Shown: one piece after another, positions 47,281 through 58,054 of the stretch | How the letters are laid out: each line of letters opens with the position of its first letter | How positions within the stretch are numbered: position 1 is the stretch's first letter | Origin: Myxococcales bacterium | GTDB taxonomy: Bacteria > Myxococcota_A > Polyangia > Polyangiales > JAFGIB01 | Direction: 5' to 3' | DNA: 58,054 nt | Assembly (NCBI GenBank): GCA_029880325.1 | Contig: JAOUOP010000018.1 | Coordinates: forward strand, 1 to 58,054 | Made by a program: the position numbers and the translations under genes | Notes under the pieces: model-generated | The model's database searches: none | The model's input: only the letters and a program-made list of their open reading frames with translations | What the model was told of the DNA's origin: nothing

Positions 47281-48768
47281 ATGAATCGAAAATGGGTCGG
47301 GAGCGGGCTGTGCGTGGCCGCGCTCCCTTTCTTGGTATTCGTGGGGTGTGCTGCCGGCACCATGGACAGCAGGGATCGCAATGCCCCCGTGGCCGGCAAT
47401 GGTAGTCTACCGATCGATCCGGTGATCACGGATACCCCACCCCTGGGAGGCACCGGCGGAAGCGGGGGAGGCATCGCGCTCGCGGAGCCCGATGGGCAAA
47501 GCGGCGGTCGCGTGTCCATCGGAAGCACACCGCTGCCCTGCGAGGTCGACGACGTGCTGGCCACCTCCTGCCGCGGCTGCCATGGCGCAGACCCCGGCCT
47601 GCAGGCGCCGATGGCCCTTCTGACCTACGAAGACCTGATGGCCGACTCGGTGCAAAACCCCGGCACGCCGGTCTACCAGCTGGTCGGCCAGCGCGTGCAC
47701 AGCGAAACGGCACCAATGCCGCCGATCAATGGTGGCCGTGCGCTGCTGGAAACCGAGATGAGCGCCCTCGACGCCTGGCTGTCGGGAGGCAGGCCGGCGG
47801 GTCTGCAGGACTGCGGCAACGGCCCCACCACCGGCGTGCCCATCGAGCAGCCCGAAAACACCATCGGCTCCATCACCTACGAGCCGCCGAGCGACGCCGA
47901 GATCGACCAGTGCTACCAGTTTTACGCCCACCAAAACCCTGTGCCCGGCGACACCACCCCGTTCCAGGCGCGCAGCGGCGAATACTACTCGGCCTTTTGG
48001 TGGGAGGTGCCCTGGGAGGGTGAAAAGCAGGGGCTGATCTTCCGCTTCAACGACACGCCCATCACCCACCACCTCTTGCTCTACGACACCACCGAGCCGG
48101 CGACCGACGGCGCAGTCAACGGCAACACCACCGGCTCCCACCCGGGCGCGCCCGACCTACTGGCCGCCTGGGCGGTCAACCAGCAGCGCGAGCAGTTCAT
48201 GCCCAAGGAGGTGGGCATGGCGCTCCCGGTGCGGGGCTCGGGCCGGCGCTTCCTGGTCGAAGTTCACTACTTCAACCCCGGCGGCATGGTGCCCGACAAC
48301 TCTGGCATCGAGGTCTGCACCGGCAAGGAGCTGCGCCCCAACACGGCAACTGTCAGTTGGCTCGGATCCGAAGCGATCACGCTGCTTCCCGGCGCGCCCC
48401 TGGACCTGACCGGCACGTGCACTCCCCAGACCAGCCAGGACATCTACATCTTCCGTTCCTTCCCCCACATGCATGAACAGGGCGTCAGCCTCGACTCCTA
48501 CATCAAGCGCCTGGACGGCAGCATGGAGCTGCTGATCGACAAGCCGTTCGATTTCAACAACCAGCTGATGTACGACACACCGGCCGTGCTGCACCCCGGC
48601 GAGCAGGTCCTGACGACCTGCCACTTCCAGAACAAGTCCGACCGCCTGATCGGCGTGGGCTACGACTCGCTGAGCGAGATGTGCTTCAACTTCGTGTACG
48701 CCTGGCCGGCCAAGACCCTCCTGGGCGGCGTCAGCCTGACGGGCACCAGCACCCCCTGCCTGCTGTAG
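47281..48768 (+). CDS. Lipoprotein fusion of cytochrome c and Cu type II monooxygenase
   Basis: A 495-aa secreted redox protein. Lipobox FVGC gives Cys23. A heme motif CRGCH (97-101) marks a small cytochrome c-like domain. The rest resembles copper type II ascorbate-dependent monooxygenases (peptidylglycine/dopamine hydroxylase family): THHLLLYD with His263 and His264, EVHYF with His329, PHMHEQG with His396 and His398, and the Met of SEMCFNFVY. ATG at 47281 follows GGAGAAG. An electron-transfer cytochrome fused to a copper monooxygenase is plausible for hydroxylating organic substrates outside the cell; the substrate is unknown. The 188 bp before it hold no gene. Confidence 0.85.
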   Translation: MNRKWVGSGLCVAALPFLVFVGCAAGTMDSRDRNAPVAGNGSLPIDPVITDTPPLGGTGGSGGGIALAEPDGQSGGRVSIGSTPLPCEVDDVLATSCRGCHGADPGLQAPMALLTYEDLMADSVQNPGTPVYQLVGQRVHSETAPMPPINGGRALLETEMSALDAWLSGGRPAGLQDCGNGPTTGVPIEQPENTIGSITYEPPSDAEIDQCYQFYAHQNPVPGDTTPFQARSGEYYSAFWWEVPWEGEKQGLIFRFNDTPITHHLLLYDTTEPATDGAVNGNTTGSHPGAPDLLAAWAVNQQREQFMPKEVGMALPVRGSGRRFLVEVHYFNPGGMVPDNSGIEVCTGKELRPNTATVSWLGSEAITLLPGAPLDLTGTCTPQTSQDIYIFRSFPHMHEQGVSLDSYIKRLDGSMELLIDKPFDFNNQLMYDTPAVLHPGEQVLTTCHFQNKSDRLIGVGYDSLSEMCFNFVYAWPAKTLLGGVSLTGTSTPCLL

Positions 48769-48916
48769 TCGGCTCCGACACGGGGCGGGCGGCCGCGAAC
48801 TCGGCAGCCCGCCTCGACTTGCGTCAGCGGCCCAATTGCGGCATGGGTCCGACGCAAGGTGCGTCGCGCCGGGCCGCCAGGCCGGACGGGGCGCGCCACA
48901 CGCGAGACGAGGAAGC

Positions 48917-50614
<1,698 letters not shown>

Positions 50615-50742
50615 CACACGGCGGCGGGCCTTCGCCTTTTACTCCACGCTCGGTTATGCTTGTGAAGCGGGGCCCGGGCGCCTCGGATCGCGATGCAAAG
50701 GCATCGATCCAACCGGGACGAGGGGCACCGCCCAGCAGGTCG

Positions 50743-51846
50743 ATGGCTGTCGCGGTGGAACAGAAGCCCCCGAGAGCGGGCGAAACGCTTGGGGGCAAGT
50801 ACGAGATCGAAGGTACCCTCGACGAAGGCGGCATGGGCGTCGTGCTGGCGGCGGTCCACGCCCTGACGGGCAAGCGACTGGCAGTCAAGTGGCTACGCCC
50901 CGTCGGCGATGACCCCGAGACCACCCGCCAGCGCATGATCCGCGAGGCGCGCGCCGCCGCCCGCATCGATCACCCCAACATCGTCAGCGTCCACGACGTC
51001 GCCGAGCACGACGACGGCGTCTACCTGGTGATGGAGTACCTGCACGGCGAGCCCCTGGCCGATCGCCTACGCCTGGGCGCGCTCAGCATCGAGGCCACCA
51101 TCGTCCTCTTGATGCCAGTGCTGCGCGGCGTGGCCGCGGCCCATCGCAACGGCGTCGTTCACCGCGACCTCAAGCCAGGCAATATCTTCCTCTGCTGCGG
51201 CCCCGACGGCTCACCACGCGAGGCGAAGCTCCTGGACTTCGGCCTGTCCAAGGTGGTCGACCCGAACGCCGACATCCAAAGCCTCAGCGGCTCGGGACAC
51301 CTGCTGGGAACCCCTTCCTACATGTCGCCGGAGCAAATCGCCACGCCGACTCAAATCGACGAGCGCACCGACATCTACGCCCTGGGGGTCATCCTCTACG
51401 AATGCCTCAGCGGCAGGCCTCCCTTCGAAGGCGAGGTCGCGAGCCAGCTCTTCATGGACATCGTGCGCGGACAACACCAGCCGCTTCACGAGCGCGTGCC
51501 ACACATCCCCCGCGAGCTGTCCGACGTGGTCGCCCGCGCCATGGCGAACTATCCCGACAATCGCTACGCGAATATCGAAGCACTGGCCCAGGCGCTCGAA
51601 CGCTTTGCGCCTGGCACCCGCTTCGACGTCGACCCCACCGCCGGCCATTCACTGCCGGTCTTGAGGCGAAGCTCCAAACCAGACCATGAACTCTCCGATA
51701 CGCTGGATGTCCCGTTGGCACCGGGCTCTACGGCAAGTCATGCGCGGCCGCGGGTTTCTGCGGAATCGAAGGCGCTGCTCTACACCCTCGCTGCGAGCGT
51801 GCTCTTTGGTGCCCTGGCGTTGGCGGCTTGGCTTGGTGCGGGTTGA
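50743..51846 (+). CDS. Ser/Thr protein kinase, C-terminal membrane anchor
   Basis: A Hanks-type kinase of 367 aa. The glycine loop reads LDEGGMGVV, with Asp in place of the first Gly. Other motifs are normal: Lys49, HRDLKPGN (140-147) and DFG (165-167). After the kinase domain a ~60-residue linker leads to a C-terminal hydrophobic helix (LLYTLAASVLFGALALAAWLG), with no outside domain. ATG at 50743 with AGG upstream is favoured; the frame is open from 50611, where an extra ~44 residues would be Arg/Gly/Pro-rich. Together with the preceding kinase it forms a tandem pair that may phosphorylate each other. Confidence 0.9.
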   Translation: MAVAVEQKPPRAGETLGGKYEIEGTLDEGGMGVVLAAVHALTGKRLAVKWLRPVGDDPETTRQRMIREARAAARIDHPNIVSVHDVAEHDDGVYLVMEYLHGEPLADRLRLGALSIEATIVLLMPVLRGVAAAHRNGVVHRDLKPGNIFLCCGPDGSPREAKLLDFGLSKVVDPNADIQSLSGSGHLLGTPSYMSPEQIATPTQIDERTDIYALGVILYECLSGRPPFEGEVASQLFMDIVRGQHQPLHERVPHIPRELSDVVARAMANYPDNRYANIEALAQALERFAPGTRFDVDPTAGHSLPVLRRSSKPDHELSDTLDVPLAPGSTASHARPRVSAESKALLYTLAASVLFGALALAAWLGAG

Positions 51847-51911
51847 GCGGGGCTTTCGACCGGCGCACGCATTGCACCGAGCTGCGAGAACGTCGCCAGC
51901 CCGAGGGCGGC

Positions 51912-54900
51912 TCAAGGTGCCTGGACGGTGACGGGGGTGCGGCTAAGGCGCAGATCGCCGGTACCGAGCTGGCCTCGATGATTCTGACCCCAGCAGCTGA
52001 TGCCACCGGTCGCGTGCACCGCACAGGTGTGATAATGGCCGGCGTCGATGTCCAAGGCGTCGTCGATGCCAACGACGTAGTCCGGGAGCGTACGCAGACC
52101 GTAGCTGCCATGGCCTAACTGTCCAACGGTGTTGTAGCCCCAGCAAAGCACACGGCCGTCGTTCATGCGAGCACAGGTGAAGTCGTAACCCACGCGCACC
52201 TGGGCCGCGCCCGTCAGCGGTACTCCGCTCGCGTCCAATGCCTGAACCGGGCTCCAGCTGTCCACGTTGGTGCCATCGCCAAGCTTGCCGGTATTGTTCC
52301 TGCCCCAGCACCATACCGAGGTGTCGGCCAGTACAGCGCAGCTCGAGTCGTATCCGGCCGCAACATCCAGCGCAGGTCCAAGGCCAACGTCCACCACACG
52401 CCGCACATCGACCGTGGTTCCGTCCCCGACTTGTCCCTTGTCGTTAGCGCCCCAACACAGCACTTCGCCGCTTCCCTCGCGCAAGCCACAGACATGGTAA
52501 TGCCCACCGTTGACCTTGCTAAGGGAGACCGGTTGTTGATCGCCATCCAAAACCGGCATCGGCTCTGTACGCGAGAAGAGTGCGTCATCGCTGGCAAGCT
52601 GCCCCCGAGTGTTTAGGCCCCAGCACAGAGCCGGGCCGGCGGCACCACGGGCGACACAGCCATACTCGGCGCCCATCGCCACCTCGAGCGCATCGACCGC
52701 GCCCGGTACATCGCCCGGCACCACAGCGTTGGGTCCCTGCGGAATGCCGAGCGAGTTGTACTGATTGCGCCCCCAGCACATCGCTTGGGTCCCCTCAATC
52801 GCACAGCTGTTGGCCTGTGACGTGGCAACGGACTGCGTATCGCTGAGGCCCGGCACCGGCGTCGGAAGAGGAAGCTCCACGGTCGGGCCACCACCGAGCG
52901 CACCGTAGAAATTGCGCCCCCAGCAACTAACCTCAGTGCCTGCGCCCACCGTATGGCGCGCGCAGGTGTGGTGAACCTCGGCCGCAACCTCGATCGCACC
53001 CGTCATGCCCGCAACCGCCACCGGTGCGTTCGTAACCGGCGGCAGACCGATGCCGAGCTGCCCGTAATCGTCGAAGCCCCAGCACTTGAGTTCACCGCTG
53101 GCCAGCAGGGCGCAGGCGCTGTGGCTTCCCACTGTCAGACCAATCGCGTCCGTTATCCCGCCAACGGGAAGCGACGTGGCCCGCCGATCGAGCTCACCAT
53201 CCCCCAGTGTTCCGACCCAGTTCCAGCCCCAGCAGGAAACCGCGCCAGAGCGGTCGAGTGCGCAGGAGTATTCGTTGCCACCTTGCACATCGATGACGGC
53301 GTCAGGAAGGCCATTAACGACGACCGGCACCGCCGTCACCGAGCCGAAATAGCCGAGTACGCCCTCACCGCTGTAGCCCCAGCACAGCAGCCTCCCATCG
53401 TCGAGTTCCGCGCAGGAGTGTCGGTGCCCCGCCACCACTTTGCGGGCGCCCGCAAGCGTGGTGGTGCCGTCCAAGTCGACGACGGACACGGGCACCAGAC
53501 TTCGATCCGCTGTGGTGGCCGGACTGCCGAGCTGCCAGGCCTGATTGCGCCCCCAGCACCAAACCTCACCGAAGCGCGACACCCCGTCGTAGCGCACCGC
53601 GCAGCTATGATACGCGCCGGTCACGACGTCGACGGCATCCGCGATGCCCACCACCTGACGCGGCACAACCGGATGCTTCGGGGTATCACTGCCATCCCCG
53701 AGCTGTCCGAAGTCGTTCTGCCCCCAGCACCACAGTTCGCCACTGTCGAGACGCGCACAGGTATGAAGTGAGTAGCTGTCGAGTTGCACGACTGCTGTCA
53801 GGGCCGAAACGGGCAGCGGAGTTAGCGCGTGCAAAGCGCTTTCGGACCCGATCCATGATCTCGCCCCCCAGCACGCAACCGTCGCATCCGCCCGCAGCGC
53901 ACAGCTGTGCATCTCACCGGCCACCACATGGACCGCATCGCTCAGCCCCGAGACGAACACCGGCTTGCCGCTGTCCACCTGGGTTCCGTTGCCAAGCTGT
54001 CCCCATGTATTGCGCCCCCAACACACCACCTCCCCCGTGCCCAGCACGGCGCACGCATGGTAGCGACCCATGTCAGCCTGCACCGGATCGCCGCAGGTGC
54101 CATCCACACAACGCCCCCAGATGCAGTCGGCGTTCTGCGAACAACTGAAGCTGCAGTCGCTGTTGCAGCCGTCGCCATTGATGGCGTTGCCGTCGTCGCA
54201 GGCCTCGGGACCGAGCCAGCTGCGGTCGTTGCCGCAACTCAGGCCCTCCATGCAGTTGTAGACGTAGACCGCACCACGGCTGACGCCGTCGGCCGCGAGC
54301 GCGCTCGGCGCACCGGCGAAGATGTGGCGGTTGTGGAAGGCAAAGCTCCAACCGAAGCCGTCCTGCTGCACTCCCTGATCGGAAGCTTTGAGCTTCGGTC
54401 CCTGCTGCCAACGCGGGCCTTCACGCCGAAATAGGTACACGCCCCCGTCGGCGCCCTGGGGGGAAGCACTGGAAACCGCGATCAGGTCCCCCTCGATGCC
54501 CACGTCCTGGCCGAAGCCGCGATCGGGCGCGGCGTCGAAGGCCGAAAGCGTCGCCGCGTAGCTCCACAGCCCACCCTGGCGCTCGAGCACCACGGCCGCG
54601 CCGCGGCGCTCGGGAAACGGCGTGCCATCCAGCAGCCGAGCGCCCACGACGGCGGTGTCACCCGCGATGGCAATGGCCCCGGCCCCCAGCTGTGCCGACG
54701 GCGGCAGCCCGGAAACGGTGACCTTTTGGCGCTCGGTCCAGGCGCTGCCGTCATACTCGAAGGCGTAGAGCGCGCCGGCGTCGGTGGCGACGTCGTCGTC
54801 GAGGCTGGAACCCACCAGGGCTCGGTTGCCGTACACCGCCAGGCCCGCGCCGAAGCCCGAAGGCGTACCCGCATCGATGTCGCCGGGCAGCAGTCGGTTG

Positions 54901-57900
54901 TCGAGGACCCAGGAAGTACCGGATCGCCGGTAGACGTTGAGCGGCCCCATGCTGCCGTCGCTCAACCGGGTTCCGGCGAGGATGGTGTCGCCGGCGATTT
55001 TCGCAGCGCGTTCGAGCAGCCTGCTGCCGGCCTCGGGCGGATTTGGAAGCGTGCCCTCATGGCTCCAAACGCCCGCGACTCGCCTGAAGACATGCATCCT
55101 GGGCGTGGCCGCGCCCGAGGTCGCTGCAAGCGCCAACTCGTCGCGCAGGTCCACCCCCCGCAAGCCATCGCCGACCCGCGCGCCCTGGGCGTAGAGCACC
55201 TGCTCGTTCTGCAGCAAAGGTCCGTCGTGGTCGTAGAAGAAGAGCGCGCCGGCCCCCTCGGCAGCCCCGGAGTCGCCGGGCGCGGAGATCATCACGCTCG
55301 AACCCGAGACGTGCACCGTGCGGCCGAACGCGGGCGCGCCTGCGCCTGCGACGAGCGCTGCGGAAATATGCTTGAGTTCCGCGCGATCCCCATCGAAGCC
55401 ACTTTGGGCGATGCCATCGCCGCAGAAGCCGCCAAACCCGGGGTTACAGCTTGCGTCGCAAGCGATGGTGCAGTCGAGGCTGCCGCAGTACTCGGTGATT
55501 CCATTGCCGTCGTCGCAACTCTCGTCCGGCGCGTCGATGACGCCGTCGCCACAGCGCGGGCCCTGCACGGTGACGTAGTCGCAGAGGCTGCTGCAGTGGG
55601 CACACACGCGGCCGTAGGCGCAGGGCTCGTCGACCTGATTGCCGTCGTCGCACTCCTCGACGCCTTGCATGACCAACCCGTCACCACAGCTCCGGCCCGG
55701 TACGCAGTCGAAGGCGTAGACGGCACCGGGCCGGGGATTGGCGCCATCCTCGGCGTAGGGCGCGCCCACGAGCAGCCCCAACTCGCCGATAGCGATGCTG
55801 CCCGGGTCATGGCCGAAACCATCGACCGCCGTGGCCGCGTCGGGCGCGACCACCGCCTCGTCCTCGATCCAGAGATCACCCAGCGCGTCCCGGTGAAAGC
55901 GCACGGCGACCCCGGAAGCTGCAGACGGTCCCTCAATCGGGACGGCGGCGCCGGCGACGATGGCATCGCCGTGGAGGTCGACTGCCCCTCCGATGCGAGC
56001 GCCGGCCGGTTGAGCAGCAGCGACCAGTTGCTGGCGATGGACCCAGAGGTTGCCATCGAGGCGATAGACCTGCAGCGCGCCCGTTGCACCCCCTGTGGCT
56101 GCGGCCCGCGGCTCGCCCACGACGAGCGTCCCAGCGTCGAGCGCAACCGAGGAACCGAAGGCGTCAGCCGCGGTCGCGGCCGGGGAGACCAGCATGGGCG
56201 CCTCGTCCCAGCTACCGCTGCCCGCAGCGAAACGGAAGAGGTGGGTCGCGCCCGGCTCCATCTGGCTGCCCCCGGGGCCCGGCGCCCCCACGGCGAGCCA
56301 TTCGCCGTCAAGGTCGATTGCGGAGCCGAAGTGCGCGGCGGCGGTCGCGGCGCCAGCCATCAACTTTCGGTCAAAAACCCAGGCGCTGCCGTCGTGGCGG
56401 TAGAGATACACAGCGCCAGCCTCGAGCGCACCGCCCGCAGCGTTTTCCAGGGGCGCAGAAATCGCCAACGTCTCGCCCCGCAGCGCCAGATCGAAGCCGA
56501 AGTCGATGCCTGACGCGGGGGGCTGGATGACGGCTTGCTCCACCCAATTGGCGCCGTCATGACGATAGACAAAGACAGGTCCTCCCTGGCTGCCGCCCGG
56601 GCGGGTCGCGACCGCCGCCACGGCGCCATCGAGCGCGACCACCTGCCCAAAGCGCTGATCGGCGACCGGAAGGCTGGCCTGCAAGCGCTGGCCGCTGTTC
56701 CAGGCACTGCCGTCGTACTCGTAAATAAACGCCGCGCCCGCCTTGGCTGCCTGAGCGCCGTCGCTCGGAGCTCCCACCAAGGCACGGACACCATCGACAA
56801 CCACAGCGCGTCCGAGGCCCGCCCCAAAGCCCGTGGCGTCCATGCTGGAGCTGAGCCCAGGCGGCGTCGCGAGCTTGCTCGGACTGGTAAAGCAGGCCTG
56901 ACTGAAGCGCAGCTGGCAGTCACTGCAGCCCAAAAGGTAGGTGCGAATCGCGACCGGCAGCTGCCCCGGGAGCACGCCGCCCACGCCGTCGTCCCGCCAC
57001 GAAAACCACACGCCATTCTGCGCGGCGGTCACGTGCAGGTCGCGCTGGTTCGAGGGCCCCGAAAGCACCTGGGCGAGCGCCCGCGCGTCTTCGTCGAACC
57101 ACGTTGGGCTACCCGCGCGTCCGATGATGTCGAAGCCGCTGTCGCGATAACCCTCGCCCGAACCGTCGCCGTAGCCGACCACGAAGGCGCGTGCTCCGAG
57201 GGCTGCAGCCTCGGGATGCTGGGCGATGCCCCCGTCGCGGGGACTGACGACACGGCCCTGGTCGGGCAAGGGCGACAGCTCCGCCTCGAGCTCGAAGGCA
57301 CGCACGCGCCCCGTCTCGAGCTCGATCCACGTCAATGCGTAGTCGGCGGCGGCAGCGGGTCCCGGCAGGGCCGCCGCCGCTGGCGAGTGGGCCAGCGACG
57401 CGACGACCTGGGATGCCTCGAGGGCGCTGGCATCGAGGTAGCGCCGCACGCGCACGTCGGGTCCGGGGCCCTGCGTGAAAGCGACGATCCACTCGCCTGC
57501 GCGGGATGCCAACGCGGGCTGTAGCGCCGGCCCTTGATCGGGGCGCGAGATGTCGAAGACCGCGCCGCGAGCTGTTCCCGCGGCATCGAAGCGACGCCCA
57601 CGGACGGTCGCGACCGCCCCCTTCGTCAGCATTTCGTCGACCCAGGCGATCACGAAGCCGTCGCGCTGCGGGACCACCCGCGCCGAATGCTCGAGGACGC
57701 CCGTCTGCAAGTCGCTGACGCGCAGCGTCGGTCCCAGCGTGCCGTCGGCGGCGACCAGTCGGTAGCGGGCCACCGACCTGTTGTCACCCTCGGGCGCCGT
57801 CCATGCGACCACCCAGCCTCCGCCCGACAGGCCCGCGACTGAAGGCTCAGCCGACCCACCGAGCCCGAGTTCGGATTCGATGCTGAGCGAGCTTTCCTCG

Positions 57901-58054
57901 GTCTCGAGCGCGACTCCCATGGGCGTCATGCGCCGCGCCCGAATCCGCGAACGGCCCCCTTCGTCGGCTTGCCAGGCCAGAAGCAAGCGGCCGCTGCCAT
58001 CGACGCCCAGGTCATGCACCGAAAAAGTCGGCTCACGCAGGCTCACGTCGGCGC
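51912..58054 (-). CDS. Giant FG-GAP / DUF4215 / RCC1 repeat protein, N-terminus outside window
   Basis: The frame is open to the window edge, giving over 2040 residues without a start. From the N-terminus: a ~380-residue beta-rich region; FG-GAP-like propeller repeats (GASVALD, VGAPxAED type; roughly 55720-56800); Cys-rich DUF4215 repeats (CGDGLVMQGVEECDDGN and similar, ~55390-55700); a second FG-GAP block (~54240-55380); another DUF4215 repeat (~54100-54220); and 14 RCC1-like repeats (each with CAxxxxGxxxCWGxNxxGQLG, 51912-54080). Such proteins are surface or secreted in Myxococcota and may bind partners. Each RCC1 blade carries a pair of cysteines, so disulfide bonding outside the cell is likely. 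Function is unknown. Confidence 0.85.
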   Translation of the reverse strand, partial: ADVSLREPTFSVHDLGVDGSGRLLLAWQADEGGRSRIRARRMTPMGVALETEESSLSIESELGLGGSAEPSVAGLSGGGWVVAWTAPEGDNRSVARYRLVAADGTLGPTLRVSDLQTGVLEHSARVVPQRDGFVIAWVDEMLTKGAVATVRGRRFDAAGTARGAVFDISRPDQGPALQPALASRAGEWIVAFTQGPGPDVRVRRYLDASALEASQVVASLAHSPAAAALPGPAAAADYALTWIELETGRVRAFELEAELSPLPDQGRVVSPRDGGIAQHPEAAALGARAFVVGYGDGSGEGYRDSGFDIIGRAGSPTWFDEDARALAQVLSGPSNQRDLHVTAAQNGVWFSWRDDGVGGVLPGQLPVAIRTYLLGCSDCQLRFSQACFTSPSKLATPPGLSSSMDATGFGAGLGRAVVVDGVRALVGAPSDGAQAAKAGAAFIYEYDGSAWNSGQRLQASLPVADQRFGQVVALDGAVAAVATRPGGSQGGPVFVYRHDGANWVEQAVIQPPASGIDFGFDLALRGETLAISAPLENAAGGALEAGAVYLYRHDGSAWVFDRKLMAGAATAAAHFGSAIDLDGEWLAVGAPGPGGSQMEPGATHLFRFAAGSGSWDEAPMLVSPAATAADAFGSSVALDAGTLVVGEPRAAATGGATGALQVYRLDGNLWVHRQQLVAAAQPAGARIGGAVDLHGDAIVAGAAVPIEGPSAASGVAVRFHRDALGDLWIEDEAVVAPDAATAVDGFGHDPGSIAIGELGLLVGAPYAEDGANPRPGAVYAFDCVPGRSCGDGLVMQGVEECDDGNQVDEPCAYGRVCAHCSSLCDYVTVQGPRCGDGVIDAPDESCDDGNGITEYCGSLDCTIACDASCNPGFGGFCGDGIAQSGFDGDRAELKHISAALVAGAGAPAFGRTVHVSGSSVMISAPGDSGAAEGAGALFFYDHDGPLLQNEQVLYAQGARVGDGLRGVDLRDELALAATSGAATPRMHVFRRVAGVWSHEGTLPNPPEAGSRLLERAAKIAGDTILAGTRLSDGSMGPLNVYRRSGTSWVLDNRLLPGDIDAGTPSGFGAGLAVYGNRALVGSSLDDDVATDAGALYAFEYDGSAWTERQKVTVSGLPPSAQLGAGAIAIAGDTAVVGARLLDGTPFPERRGAAVVLERQGGLWSYAATLSAFDAAPDRGFGQDVGIEGDLIAVSSASPQGADGGVYLFRREGPRWQQGPKLKASDQGVQQDGFGWSFAFHNRHIFAGAPSALAADGVSRGAVYVYNCMEGLSCGNDRSWLGPEACDDGNAINGDGCNSDCSFSCSQNADCIWGRCVDGTCGDPVQADMGRYHACAVLGTGEVVCWGRNTWGQLGNGTQVDSGKPVFVSGLSDAVHVVAGEMHSCALRADATVACWGARSWIGSESALHALTPLPVSALTAVVQLDSYSLHTCARLDSGELWCWGQNDFGQLGDGSDTPKHPVVPRQVVGIADAVDVVTGAYHSCAVRYDGVSRFGEVWCWGRNQAWQLGSPATTADRSLVPVSVVDLDGTTTLAGARKVVAGHRHSCAELDDGRLLCWGYSGEGVLGYFGSVTAVPVVVNGLPDAVIDVQGGNEYSCALDRSGAVSCWGWNWVGTLGDGELDRRATSLPVGGITDAIGLTVGSHSACALLASGELKCWGFDDYGQLGIGLPPVTNAPVAVAGMTGAIEVAAEVHHTCARHTVGAGTEVSCWGRNFYGALGGGPTVELPLPTPVPGLSDTQSVATSQANSCAIEGTQAMCWGRNQYNSLGIPQGPNAVVPGDVPGAVDALEVAMGAEYGCVARGAAGPALCWGLNTRGQLASDDALFSRTEPMPVLDGDQQPVSLSKVNGGHYHVCGLREGSGEVLCWGANDKGQVGDGTTVDVRRVVDVGLGPALDVAAGYDSSCAVLADTSVWCWGRNNTGKLGDGTNVDSWSPVQALDASGVPLTGAAQVRVGYDFTCARMNDGRVLCWGYNTVGQLGHGSYGLRTLPDYVVGIDDALDIDAGHYHTCAVHATGGISCWGQNHRGQLGTGDLRLSRTPVTVQAP

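Overview
The window is a 58 kb piece of a very GC-rich bacterial chromosome. I think it comes from the Myxococcota (formerly within Deltaproteobacteria). The signs are Pkn-type Ser/Thr kinases, one with a PEGA-like tail; many lipoproteins with Gly/Ser/Thr-rich linkers; a lipoprotein made of tandem four-cysteine repeats; and a giant FG-GAP / DUF4215 / RCC1 surface protein. This is inferred from gene content only, and the order or genus cannot be told. I saw no rRNA, tRNA or CRISPR array, and no intact transposase.

Layout. 1-935: a palindrome and a MITE-like inverted-repeat element, then a small coiled-coil protein. 935-13150: housekeeping genes: an RluA-type pseudouridine synthase, glutamate synthase gltB-gltD with an Lrp-type regulator just upstream, pyrD, prfC and a TPR protein. 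13223-17509: a single very large ATPase whose C-terminus looks like PglZ. This is a possible one-gene relative of the PglY/PglZ pair of BREX phage defence, and a 185-bp inverted-repeat element sits over its stop codon. 17853-26527: envelope genes, including a 22-repeat Cys-rich lipoprotein, a patatin-like lipase, a Cys-ladder lipoprotein, a broken PEP/pyruvate-binding gene, a His-cluster lipoprotein and a lipoprotein alpha/beta hydrolase.

26813-34095: a complete set of the six ebo genes (eboD-eboE-eboC rightward; eboA-eboB-eboF leftward). Ebo proteins are known for moving a metabolite precursor to the periplasm, as in scytonemin synthesis. Between the two convergent arms lie a FAH-type hydratase and a fragment of a kinase-like gene. 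A c-di-GMP phosphodiesterase gene (EAL) lies just upstream of eboA on the same strand. No recognisable biosynthetic genes for the cargo are present, so the transported compound is unknown.

35153-51846: a polysaccharide deacetylase, a YkgJ-type Cys-cluster protein, a TetR regulator divergent from a PQQ-type sugar dehydrogenase, a phytoene-desaturase-like FAD oxidoreductase, an N-acetylglutamate synthase with a degenerate kinase half, a GT2 glycosyltransferase, a membrane sulfatase-fold phosphotransferase/hydrolase, a periplasmic TPR protein, a sigma-32-like factor preceded by a 13-bp tandem repeat, two lipoproteins (one a cytochrome c/copper monooxygenase fusion) and two Ser/Thr kinases. 51912 to the end: a giant secreted repeat protein on the minus strand whose N-terminus lies outside the window.

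In this GC-rich DNA nearly every gene has long open shadow frames. I chose frames by recognisable motifs, and starts by Shine-Dalgarno spacing where one could be seen.
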